Part shown: in pieces, positions 13,801 to 25,448 of the stretch | Numbering within the stretch: position 1 is the stretch's first letter | Layout of the letters: the number at the start of each line of letters is the position of its first letter | NCBI GenBank assembly: GCA_950295325.1 | Contig: OX485806.1 | Location: 5,890,001-5,954,000, forward strand | DNA: 64,000 nucleotides | Source of the DNA: Polytrichum commune | Lineage: Eukaryota; Streptophyta; Polytrichopsida; Polytrichales; Polytrichaceae | Direction of reading: 5' to 3' | Made by a program: the position numbers and the translations under genes | Notes under the pieces: generated by a model | Told to the model about the DNA's origin: nothing | What the model saw: the letters and a program-made list of their open reading frames with translations, nothing else | The model's database searches: none

Positions 13801-16800
13801 ACTAGGTTCCGCAATGGATCCCTCACACACATTAACAAGAACCATGAAGAATTTTGCATTAATGTCAAAAATATAAGTTGTTTCCTATACGTTGAACCTT
13901 ACGATCCAAAGATAATAACAAAATACAAGAAATGAGAAAAAAAATTATTTCTATGTTTTTATCCGCATTAGATATCTTACCAAGAGAAGACATCACATTA
14001 CTACATGAAGCAAGACAACAACATTAGAATTTAATCGTGATTTTTTAAATTGAAAAAAATATAATTCTTTGTAAAATTATAACCAAGACAGTACAAGGCT
14101 TTATGACCAATTGGTACTCTACATTAATTGACACATTGTGGGCATATTATGGTATGTATAAAATTATAACTAAATTCTCACATTTTCAATTCATATATGA
14201 TAAGAAATCCATTTACCCATTCAATTAAATTACCTTCGTTGATGATTGCAATTGACAAGTGTTTAAGAGAGGTTGAATATTTTAAACTTAATCTGATGAA
14301 ATTAATCTCCTTAAGAAATTTGATGAAATCCAAAGTCAAGCTTATTTAAATACAATCGCCAAAAATGACGTAAATCTTATTATGATGGTAAAATGGAACA
14401 TAAATGTAAGACCTACCAACCTAGTACTACTTCATGATAGTTGATTTCAAAAGCTTCTATTAAAATTTAGATTACACTAGTTAGGACCATACAAAATACA
14501 TGTAATTCATGAAAATGGTTACTTTGACCTAAAAGATTTTGCATGCAATATCCTTCCTACCCGCCTTCATGGCAATCACCTAAAGGTATATTGTAGAAAT
14601 TATGACAATTACCAATATTAAAGTGGGGGGGGGCAAAGATCTTTATTAAATTATATCATATAATTAAATTTATTAACAAATTAAGAAGAAAAACATTTTT
14701 TAAATTTCAAATGATTATTAATTTAAAAATTACCCATACTTTATAAATCTAAAATTCTTAAAGTAATATGTGATTAAACAAATTTAGTCCAATATTGGCA
14801 TTGGTAGCTTAACACATTGTCCTTATGAATTATCTAGATATAAGAGGCCAATGGACTAACCAGACCATAAGCTCCTAATATGGGTGAACTAACCAAAGTC
14901 AATAAAAACCTTTTATTGGAATATAACCAGAAGAACAAAATTATCCCTAAAGCCCGTACGACGGTCAGGCCATGGCTTGTGAGAGACTCACCTACGTTGG
15001 TTGCACAACACAAATGCAATAGCTCCACTATTGAGGTGAGTTCCGATTTGAAGTTGTTACGTATACGGGGTAATTATTTATGTGAGGGAGTTCACATGGA
15101 TTAGATAGTGTGTACTTCCCCTGAGTCAATGTGGATCGCCCCCTGTCAAAACCTACTTTTCAAAAGTTGTATAGTATGTGCCTTGGGCGGTCACTATAAA
15201 ATTGGATTGAGATGGCAAGGCATGGGCTGAGAATTGTTTGTGTGTAGTGGTGGGCAAGATGTGGAATGAAGTGAAATTCATGTTGGTGGAAGGGTTGAAT
15301 GGGAGAAGATTTGTGTATGCAGTAGGTGTGCAGCAAGGAAATAAAAGTGGAGAAGATGTAGATGTGGAAAAATGGGCAGGTTCTCAATACTCATGAAATG
15401 GGTGCGCAATGAGGTGCAAGGAATGGATGTGAAAGGGACTCTTGTGGATGGGAGGGATGGGAGCAATGTACTTCTCCTTACTATTTGTCATCCAATTTTT
15501 TGGATGAAAACCATTTACTTTTGAAAAATAGTTAATGTTTAGCTTGCATCTTCTTTATCAACTATGATTTAGTTAGAAAACAGTGCAATTACTAATCTTA
15601 AGGTGAAACATAGGATTAGTGAGTTGAGGGGAAAAATGTTTCCAACCATTGGTGAGAGATAGCAAGAGTGTTTATTAAAGGCTATACAAAATGTGAGAAC
15701 TAAAGAGCCCTTATCAAGCTTGGCCATAAACTTACACATGACCACATACAATTGTAGTGTGGGCAATGTATTCTACACCCATGGGGCAGGTAGTAAGAGA
15801 GGAAGGCAAAATAAAGTTGTATGTGTAGGATTGTTGAAGTGCATACTACACGTGGACTACGTGAACACCCCTAAAATTTGAATGCAATGTGCATGGGTCC
15901 GCGAAGGTATGGGTATTGATATATTTGTATCCAAAGGCATCCATGCTATGAATTTGAGCTTAATTCTTCAATAACATCATGGTATCTGACCAATTTCAAA
16001 ATTGTATTTGAAAAACAAGTTAGTATCATACAAGGCCACTTTTGAAATAATCAACAAAGTATATATGGAAACATGTAGCTCAATCACACGTTTTTGTGCA
16101 CAAAGAGGCCCAATGTGGACCTTTTGGGTGTTTAAGGGTTGCCGTATGTGGAGGTCTACAATTCTATGTAGGGTCCATCATAGTCAAGAGAGTACAACGA
16201 AGTTGTGGGAAAATTCACTCTCTCCCCATAAGGCATCACACATGTCATCTCAATTGTGTATATTGTTGAACCTAAATTGATGTCCATAAATTGAGCACAT
16301 AGTCCAATCTCATCGTAATACATGTCTTTTGGTGTCTATTCTTAGGTACAAGCCAACTTACCGCCTAATGTAGGTGTCAAGCAAAAACACGTTACTTACT
16401 ATGTGTCCAAATTAGAAGAGTGACCCACATAGAAGAGCAAATCACTTAAGGCTCACATACCTAAACCCATATATGCCTACCTTGTTGGCCGCCCTGAAAT
16501 GGCCTCGAAGGCCTTTTGTCAATAGCTAACGTTTTGAGCAATTTTATTTCCTTATCTAGACATTGAATGCCAATCCAACCATGTAAAGGTTTAGTGTGTG
16601 TAGGTGGAGAGTACGTCACAAATGTGTTAGCTATCAAGTATCTATAGTTAAACACCCTAAACCAACCAATTTAGGAGGTGCGAGGCCGGAGGGGGGGGGG
16701 GTCAAGTACACTATCTTATAACACCTTCCATACTAAAATGTAAGAATAAATAAATTAAATTCAATCAACAAAACCCACAAAAAAACAAAATTCACATCGG

Positions 16801-16999
16801 CACATTTGAGCTTCTTAGGGCCACTTCACACACAAGGCTGAAGGCCCTTGACCATGGCGATGTAAGAGCTCACATTGGTCGAAAAGGCGGAGACCGTCCA
16901 AGTTCACTTCACACTAGGAGGTGAAGGGCTAAATGCCCAAAGAAAAGTTCGTGGATGAAAATTCTACATAGAGTCCTACATGGTTGGTTGTGAATAAGG
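10881..16999. other. AT-rich intergenic DNA
   Basis: No supported gene. The region is strongly AT-rich from 11.0 to 14.8 kb. One exon-like block at 12338-12471 is listed separately. A G-run lies at 16691-16701. The frame at 14880-15104 (+) is open over 74 codons without any motif I know. The stretch 15220-15470 is purine-rich on the plus strand, which accounts for the open minus-strand frames there. Confidence 0.45.
12338..12471 (+). other. Orphan exon-like block
   Basis: A 134-nt block of balanced base composition sits in AT-rich DNA. It is preceded by an acceptor-like TTGGCAG and followed by a donor-like GTAAGT. One frame is open throughout and reads about 44 residues, lysine/glutamine-rich, including KGQLRKVISNEGKAYNPS. 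No flanking exons were found and the protein is not recognised. It may be a stray exon of a decayed gene or chance. Confidence 0.2.
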
Positions 17000-17011
17000 G
17001 TACATGGTCTA

Positions 17012-17064
17012 CCGGAATTTGCGTCAGACCCACCTCCAAGAGGTGGGCTTGACGCGAATTCCGG
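17012..17064. repeat. Near-perfect 25-bp inverted repeat with 3-nt loop
   Basis: Arms 17012-17036 and 17040-17064 (CCGGAATT...CCCACCTC and its reverse complement) pair at 22 of 25 positions around a CAA loop. Such a tight hairpin is unusual for this AT-rich stretch. It might be the core of a foldback element, a hairpin RNA, or the junction of two head-to-head repeat copies. Confidence 0.6.
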
Positions 17065-17905
17065 GAGACTGTGACTTTTTTAATAAATTTTCCCAGCATG
17101 ACAAATTTCAGGACATACTGCATGGCATATTCCAAGACAAATTCCAAGACAGACAAACACCACCAAGTAATTATCTTAAATTGATAAACTTGGAGACATA
17201 CTATATTTAACCAAATCCTCCCCTCTTTTTTCCGCCAACAAAATATGCAATAGTCCCGCAACATGGTTCATTCTCACTTCACACTATGCTTGAGGGCCCA
17301 AGACTACATAAAAGGGCTTTCCCAACACCCATGGTACGGCTTTTGGATGAGAGTCAAGGGTCCTCACCATTACAAGGTCACGGCTCTTGGCTCATGTGTG
17401 AAGTGGCCCTTAGGCATCGGGGGGTTAAGGTGTGCACATCTAGCCTTGCAAAGTTTCACAACAAGGCACGGTGAAGAAGAAGCCACGAGACTAGTGACCA
17501 TTCAAGGTCAAGTCTCGTCGATCTCATGTGACATGATTTCGAAGGTCAAAACCACAACTATTTCGATCAAATATTACTAGCACTTGGTACCTCATCTAGG
17601 AACTAGACTATACTAGTTTAGTTCTTACCTTTGGGTAGGCTATTTGGTTTGTTTAGTTTGTTACTTTGGATTTCCGCGCAAGGATTATTAGTTGCTAGGG
17701 AGCATTCATCCAGTTAGGAATCTCATTTCCATGGAAGTTAGTGTATTTGCCATGTATGTGGGGTTAGAGCAGCTTGACTAGAGCAAGTTATGCTAAATAG
17801 TGTTTATTTTATTTTTGTATAAGACCCTAAAGTCTTAAATCCTACACCATGCCTAACCCCTAACCCAAGGGTCAAGAATTAGGGTTTTATTTATTTAATA
17901 TTGTT

Positions 17906-18955
17906 TTAATACCATTGGAGTATGTATAATGAGGATTCACATTATTTTGATGCCAATAGAGCATGGATATGTGACAAAATATGTGTTTTTGATATCATTC
18001 ATGTCTACATATTATGCAAGAACCTTCGGTCATAGGTAAAATTGTGCTAGTATCAATGTGCTTTAGAAAAATATTGACTCGATTAATACTGCGGCCACAC
18101 AAATACCATGTCGGCTTGACACCCATCAAATATCAACATTGGACTGGTATTGTGATTTTAATACCCACGGGTAGGGTTCTTTGATACCATGATCAATATC
18201 GATGATTGATACTAGACATTCACATGTATACCAAGCCAACATTGGTTTCTAAAACCAAGAGGATTGTTTTCTTGAGTGGGCACCTCCAAGATTTGGTGGG
18301 GTAGTGATGGCACATTTAACCCCATTTCATTTTTTGCATACCTTGTACTCGGACCCTAGTGTACACCTATGTTGGTATGGTATCATTTTTATACCATTCA
18401 AGTATCTATAATAAGATTTGGAAGTTTTTGATACCAATAAGATATGGTTATTGACAATTTTTTTGTGTTTGATACCATTTGGATCCATACACCATGCAAG
18501 GGTCTTCACACCTAAACAAAACTGCTCTAGTATCAACATGGTTTAGAATCATTTGACCCAACTAATAATTTGGATATAGAAAGATTCTCTCATTTTGACA
18601 TACCCACCATTGTCTAGGGAGAACTGCCAGTTAGTTACAGATGAACTGGTTGAGTTTGAAAAACAACCGGTTGAAGTTCAAGACTTTAGAAGAATTACCG
18701 ATCATTTTAGAGGAATATGAGGAATCTACCTCAAATGAATAAAGCAAAACGGGAAGATGTCAACATGTAACCGACTGTATTTAGAATCACTAAGATTTTG
18801 ACTGACTATGCCTGGAAATTTCATGGGCATTGATTCTCACTCAATATAAACATTTGACTAGTATTACAATATTGATACCCACATGTAGGTTCTTTGATAC
18901 CATTTCCATCGATGTTGATTATTGATACCCATGCATTAACCTATGTACCAAACCA
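17906..18955. repeat. Decayed tandem duplication upstream of HisRS
   Basis: Two direct, diverged copies lie side by side: about 17906-18249 and 18386-18955. Shared blocks include ATACCATT..AGTAT.TATAAT, TGTGTTTGATA, CTAGTATCAA, CAT.TGACTAGTATT and CCAA.CCAACATTGGT. The second copy carries about 200-250 extra bases in the middle (about 18575-18825). The duplication ends some 235 bases before the HisRS start codon. No coding content was seen. Confidence 0.5.
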
Positions 18956-19079
18956 ACATTGGTGCGACCTCCTTGCTCTAAAATCTTCTTGCTCTCGAGT
19001 GTGGAACCAGTTTTCTTAAGTCCCGGACCCGACCTAGTGTGAACGCACCCTTGTGCGGAGACGATGTCATCGCAGTAGC

Positions 19080-19088
19080 AAACCCTAA
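19080..19088 (+). promoter_or_regulatory. telo-box (AAACCCTAA) upstream of HisRS
   Basis: AAACCCTAA lies 105 bases before the HisRS ATG, in the probable 5' leader or proximal promoter. In flowering plants this motif is common near the transcription start of translation-related genes (eEF1A, ribosomal proteins). Its position before a tRNA synthetase gene fits that pattern. A regulatory role here is inference. Confidence 0.4.
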
Positions 19089-19192
19089 ACCATCCCCTGC
19101 CTCCGAGCAGCTCAAAGTGATCTTCACGCAGTCTGCTTTCACGTCGCTTCACTGGAACGCATCTATTCAATAACTGTTTTTTACTTAGAGCC

Positions 19193-22100
19193 ATGGAAGA
19201 AGAGAGTGTAAGAGCTATCGAAGAGAGTGTGAAAGCCATGGAAGTAGAGAGCGTGGCACCAATTCCAGTACCAGCAGCTGCAACTACAGCAACTGGAACA
19301 ACAGGGAAAGCAAACAAAGGAAATTCGAAGAAGTCTGCTCACCCTACCACAAAGGTCATGGCGGAAACAGCCGAAAGAGAAAGGTCAGCTAAAGCTTCTG
19401 GGAAACATCAAAAGGAAAGCGGGAAACCGATGGCTGCTGAGGCCGCCACTACCACTGCTGCCCTAATCGATGTCAATCCGCCTAAAGGAACCCGGGATTT
19501 TCCACCCGAGGGCATGCGCCTGCAGAAATGGCTTTTCGACCACTTCAGAGAGGTGAACATTTTTGTTTGCAGCCCTTTTTTCTTTCTTTGCCCACAGATG
19601 ATGTTGTAAGCTGTTGACACTGTTGGTGAGCTGAAATTCTAATTTCACTTTCTGTGGCATGGTGTGTGGTGGGTTATGGTTTATGGTTTAGGTTTCCAAG
19701 CTCTGCGCATTTGAGGAAGTTGACTTCCCGATGTTGGAGTCAGAAGAGCTTTACATTCGGAAAGCCGGTGAAGAGATTGTGGATCAGGTACAAGTTCAGG
19801 CTTTGAATCGATTCCTCCTTCCTTCCTTCCTTCCTACCTACCTACACGGCTCTTTAAATCTGTGGACGCAGAGGGGTAATTCTCAGAGCCTGGATTATGT
19901 GTACTGGAGGATCGAAGGAAGAACGAGCCTAATACCGAGTTGTGTCTTTACATCTGTGCTTCAATTGATGTTTTGATGTTAGTAATATTGAATGTGGGGG
20001 CTTCTGTTGGAAGTAGCACACATGTTTGAGTGGATAGGTGGACCCAACTTGATTGGTTCTGACTGGGGTGCAGCTCTATAATTTTGAAGATAAGGGCCAA
20101 AGGAGGGTGGCATTGCGACCTGAGCTTACACCTTCTTTGGCTCGACTTGTATTGCAAAAAAGGTGAGTAATCTGCAAGCAGAGTCAAATTGTTCTCCCCC
20201 TCTAGCTTTTCCAGGATTGTGTTTTAGGATTTAGGGTTTAGGGTTTCTGTAGTTTTTTTGTTTTCTGATGCCTTTTATTTATTAATGCTGCAGGCAAGAG
20301 CTGTCATTTCCCTTGAAGTGGTTTGCAATTGGTCAGTGCTGGCGGTATGAGAACACAACTCGAGGACGCCGCCGGGAGCACTACCAATGGAACATGGATA
20401 TCCTAGGTGTCCCAGGAGTTGAGGCAAGTTTGTGGTTGCATTCATCTTATAATATTGGTCTCTTGATGGTGGAATTTCTTTTCTGTTGGTGTCTATCTCT
20501 GAGAGACAGGGCATAGTGGTATGAATTTGATATAGTTCATTCATGCTGAACGGTCAAGGAGCCCATAGATAACAGTCTGCTTAGTGATTGTTGTGACTCA
20601 AGTGGCGTCCTTGAGTGCCATTGTAGGATCTGTCAATACGTAATCATCAAGGACTAATGTCTTCTCTTTGGGGTTTCTTGTGGTTCTTTCACTAATCCAC
20701 ATGTATTGTTCTTACAGGCTGAAGCCGAACTCCTTTCAGCCATTGTAATGTTCTTCACCAGAGTTGGCATCACATCTGATGATGTGGGGATTAAAGTTTC
20801 AAATCGGAAGGTATTGCCCCCTTCTTTTATATGCTTCACCTAGATAGCCTCGGAATGGTTCCTTACAGATAATTATCAAAGGAGGAACTGTCTGCCATCC
20901 ATTTTAAACGAACTTTAACCTAAGGGAGTTTGTTGCCTCTACCCTCAAGCAGTTCCTGCCTGTTTTACTGCAGGTGTTGCAAGCAGTGCTGGAGAAGTAT
21001 GACATTCCCAAGGAATCATTTGCACCTGTCTGTGTGATTGTTGATAAGGTACTTTCTACATTTACATATCAACAATGGTGTATTGGATTGCCTGCAATAC
21101 ATCTTGCTTTGGATTTTGGACATTGTTTAGACATTGGGAAGTGAACTTTAACCCTCAGTTCAATTAGAACGAATCTATTTCAACGAGCTCTGACTATAAA
21201 ATATTTAGGGTTGCGTGGAATAATATCTTGGATGCATAGTACATTTACAGAGTCCTTTCCAGGGAAGTTCCTGATTTGTGTTAGTGTATGTATGTGTCAG
21301 CTGGATAAAATTACTCGGAAAGAGATGGAAAGTGATCTGCAAAAAGTTAACGTCCCCATTGAGGCCATTGAGGGGATTTTGCATGCGCTTACTCTACAAT
21401 CTTTTGATGATCTAGAAGGTTAGTCCCCTCACTTAAGAAAATTTTGATGTGATGAAATTGTAGATATTATATCCAACAAATTCGAAATGGTAGGATTTGG
21501 TGATGTGGGCAGTGTCTGATTCATAAGCCTGCTTCTTTTAGTTGTAGTTGTGTTTTAAATTAAAATAATAATGATAATAGAAGCAATAATTACTACTGAT
21601 AATGGTGATGGTGATCATCATCATTTTATCTGTAAGTGATTACTGAAACATGATACTTACAAGGAGACTCTCTTAGTTGGTAGTACTTATACATGTTCAT
21701 GGTGTTCTTATGGTAATATTGAAGCATGTGCACTAATAGTTTGGAAATGGTGGTGCAGCCTTAATAGGTGCAGGGAGTGGTGCAGTAGCAGAACTGAAGC
21801 AACTATTTGCTCTGGCTGAAGGTTATGGAATTGCTGACTGGCTCCGATTTGATGCCTCTGTGGTTAGGGGTCTTGCGTACTATACTGGGACTGTTTTTGA
21901 GGTGTGTTTCTATTCATGTTTTCTGCTTACTTCGATAATGATTGGTTGACTGACCTCTTCAATTGATCTATTAGGTTCCAAGTGCTACACAGAAAGTGCT
22001 GACCTTGCCATGTTCAGGCAGGATCACACAGATTTGTAACTGTTGGATCAGTTCAGAAGTACTAGATCATTGTGTGTATTCTGCAATGTAATGCTTGGAA

Positions 22101-23207
22101 TTTTTATTTAGATCTTGTCTCCATTCTGGGTCATTGTCCAGGCCTTTGACAAAGACAGGAAACTGCGAGCAATTTGTGGAGGGGGTCGTTATGACAGGCT
22201 TCTTTCTACATATGGAGGTGTTGACACCCCTGCATGTGGTTTTGGCTTTGGAGATGCAGTGATTATTGAGGTCAGTGCATTCATTCTTTGGTGATTGAGA
22301 GGTTATCCAAACACTGATGTGTAGGTCTTTAGCATGTATAAAGCATGATTAAGTGATTCTTTATATCTACATGTCTACAACGGGCCTGGTGTGCTTGGGT
22401 TGAGTAGACAACCTTTACTACTTTATTATCTACTGAAGCACTGCACCTTATTTATTGAATTGAATACTTGGGAATATCTGCAGCTGCTGAAAGAGAAAAA
22501 TATTCGACCTGAAATTAGCCAGAGAGTGGACGATGTTGTCGTTGCCTTGGAAGATCAGCTTCGTATACCTGCAGCAGGTGTGGCTGCAAAGTTGCGCAAA
22601 TGTGGCCGTGTTGTGGAACTTGTCCTTGAGAGTAAACGCCTCAAGTGGTAAGAGTGATCTCTTTACTCTCTGTTGTACATTCATTCTTAGACAGACTTGG
22701 AGGATGGGGAATTATTAGTTGGTTCTGTTTCTTAGGCTTCCTGGACACTATAGCTCGAGTTGAGAGCTCAAATCTGCAGTTTTCAGAGGTTTGATACTTG
22801 AAGTTGACAAGCTTCCATCCAAAACTAAATCTATTGAGAGCTTGACCAGTCTTCAAGCTCTCAATGGTTTGAGCAAGTGTAATCGATCAATGTCGTCTGC
22901 AATAATTTCAAAGTAGAGATTTGGCATGGGTTGAAAATTAACATGGCTTCTAATCTATTACTGTGGCCCACACTAATGTTTTTGGGAAGTGACCTGTGCA
23001 ACTCTCTGGTTTGTTGTTTTTGGAAGAACAATTCTAACAAATCGTTTGGTTCACAGGGTATTTAAACATGCAGAAAGGCTGAACGCCAAGCGCTTGGTGC
23101 TGCTTGGAACTACTGAATGGGAGCAAGGGAAAGTGAGTGTGAAGGACCTGAGTGCGCGAGAGCAGTCAAACCTCACTGTTGATGAGCTTATTGAGAAGTC
23201 CCAATAA
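19193..23207 (+). CDS. Histidyl-tRNA synthetase, plant organellar (bacterial-like) type
   Basis: Charges tRNA-His with histidine; plant proteins of this branch serve plastids and mitochondria. Exons by splice sites and phase: 19193-19552, 19692-19787, 20074-20162, 20294-20423, 20718-20810, 20974-21048, 21301-21418, 21759-21901, 22142-22270, 22484-22647, 23057-23207 (515 residues; the Arabidopsis organellar enzyme is slightly shorter). Order: low-complexity N-terminal extension (1-90); [19 protein letters not shown] (about 95-113); class II motif 1 region (about 125-140); LRPELTP (about 166-172); motif 2 [17 protein letters not shown] (about 197-213); His motifs VRGLAYYTG (356-364) and [12 protein letters not shown] (378-389); motif 3 ACGFGFGD (399-406), as in the plant organellar branch; C-terminal anticodon-binding domain (about 425-515). 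The ATG is the first after an in-frame stop at 19118-19120. Oddities: the N-terminus begins [11 protein letters not shown], acidic and unlike a transit peptide; intron 4 is GC-AG. No break was seen, so the gene looks functional. Confidence 0.95.
20230..20246 (+). repeat. Short telomere-like repeat in HisRS intron 3
   Basis: Two complete TTTAGGG units plus TTT lie inside intron 3 of the HisRS gene. This is the Arabidopsis-type telomere unit. At this length it is more likely a chance or telo-box-like element than a relic telomere. Confidence 0.5.
20424..20717 (+). other. GC-AG intron (HisRS intron 4)
   Basis: Exon 4 must end at ...GGA GTT GAG to keep the conserved GVPGVEAEAELL reading. The donor is therefore GAG|GCAAGT, with acceptor TTACAG at 20712-20717. 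GCAAGT after AG is the strong consensus of the rare GC-AG class. The nearest GT alternatives drop residues or shift frame. All nine other introns of the gene are GT-AG. Confidence 0.85.
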
Positions 23208-25373
23208 TTTGTTTGGAGTTTAACATACTTCAATCTTTGTTGGTATTCTAGCGGACATGCAACATGCATTCATTTGAGGGGGTCCCTCAAGGTTGCACGA
23301 GTACGTAAGTGGGAAACATTCTTTGGAAGCTTGAACAGTTTTGAAGTGTCCATCTTTAAAACCCCCCATTTCATAGGTATACAAGGTGGTTGCCACAATA
23401 TTTGATCAACCCATAACAGAGAGTTGCTCACCCAAATGATGTTGTGAATACTGGTGAACACAAAAATAATGTTTTCAATCAGGTATTTGGTTGAAATTTC
23501 TGTTAGGGAAACCCTGGCTCCATGATATTGGAAAAACTGTGATAAATCATATTTTATTATCTGTTATCTTATATGTACATACACTTTGACTCTAATTCGG
23601 TAACGTTAACATGTTTTTGTTCCTGGTGTGGGAGCCCCTGCCAGACATGGTGCTTAGAACCTCTGAGGTATCTTAAAATATGGCAGGAACTTAGTAATAT
23701 AAACCTATGATACATCTATGAAATTGTCAGGGAATCTTTCCTCCATTTGGATGGGATAGTTACTCCAAGAGGTCTAGTTTGGGTTTTTAAGATCACAAGA
23801 CTCTCGAATCCTAGTCAAGTATCAAGGTTAGGTACCATGGATAAGAACCTGTTTAATTTCGTTAATTCTCAAATTTTTGAGAAATTCAAAATGAACCTGA
23901 TGACCCTTAGTGTAGGCAATGAAGTAATTATTTCGTTATCCTTGTGATGAACTATATATCCAGTAACCTACTGTATGAGGGAGTGTGGGAACTCCATCCA
24001 ATGCATGTGGGTCTTGTTCACACTTCTCAATTTAACACCTACACCTAAGTTGATACCTATATGACAAGGAATTAGAAATGAACACAAAATACTCATGTGT
24101 TGTAATGAGATTGGACTATTGCTCAACATATATCAACCCTTCTAGGTTTATCAGATATACACAATTGCATCCATCAAACAAAAATGGGAATCTTCACTCT
24201 GATCTTCAACAAGTTTTTCATTTTATCTGCAGTTCAAAAACCTGCAATGAAAAGAAATGAAAGGAGATGCCATGATAACTTACGTGAATTGTTGTGTACA
24301 AGCATATGTTCAGGTTTGTGATTGATTCATCTCAATTTTAGCACGAGATTCAATTCTGATGTCAAAATGAATTCAAAATATCTGGAATGCATACCATTTC
24401 AGTGCTTTTATGTTGGATGAATGAAGGGTACGCTTGTATGCAATACTTCCCAATTTCCACTTGCAATTGCTAACTAGATGAGATAGTTCCCAATTTAATC
24501 TAACTATTGAGATTGTTTGTGGAGTTGGAAGTGCCACCTTTGATTGACATTTTGTACATCAATAGAAAGTGAGTACTTTTAATGTATTCTAGATTATAGA
24601 TATAAAATTATGAAATACTATATTATCACGATTTTTGGGGTTTGAAAAAAAAAATTATCTTAAAATTTGTTGAAAGCATTCACAATTTTTCCCTTTCAGT
24701 AACCACCTTGCCGATGTTGTATGAATTGATCATAGCATTGACTATCTCAAATATTGTTGATGCATCTCATCTTATTGGACACAAGCACGATGAATATAAG
24801 CCTTAGCACGCTACCCTCTTGAAATGGTCCACACAATGTTTGATATTGTATACATGTTGCCCTAACATGTGTTTGTAACACAAGGATGCATTGCTACGGT
24901 TCGTACGGCTCCTTGTGTGCAATATCTAGTACACATTGCATCACCATATCAAGCAACCTAGTTGACACCGTAACTCTTAACCCTTTTTAAAAAAATGGTC
25001 TCATGTTTGACCTATATAAATAAATTTTATCAAGCTCATCGAGTCTAATTGAACCTCATCCACAAAGAAGTCGAATGGTTATGGACAATATTTATTATCA
25101 TGGAGATAATAAAGTATTCTCAAATGCGACATTAGTGATCAAAGTACTAAGCACGTATTTGCATCCAAGGGCACTCAAGATGCTAATTTGAACCCCAAAT
25201 TTGCAATATTATGAAGGAATTCTACAAATATGTAAAATGATCTTCAAGAATGTTAGGTTTGCATTTGACACAACCTAATTTCAGATTGTAGCTCTAAAAT
25301 GTAGACATGTAAAATGCTTGGGGATTAAATGTCTAAGACCTCTATGTATGTCCCACCATGTTTTGAAAGTGTG

Positions 25374-25380
<7 letters not shown>

Positions 25381-25447
<67 letters not shown>
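25381..25447. repeat. Compound (AT)n(GT)n microsatellite
   Basis: About 14 AT units run directly into about 19 GT units. This alternating purine-pyrimidine tract is likely length-variable. Confidence 0.95.

Positions 25448-25448
<1 letters not shown>

Noticed and set aside
17263-17580. 105-codon plus-strand frame near the 17-kb hairpin
   Set aside because: No motif, and overlapping frames are equally open; probably repeat-derived DNA.
20230-20246. Relic interstitial telomere
   Set aside because: Only two complete units within an intron; too short to argue for a chromosome fusion or repair scar.
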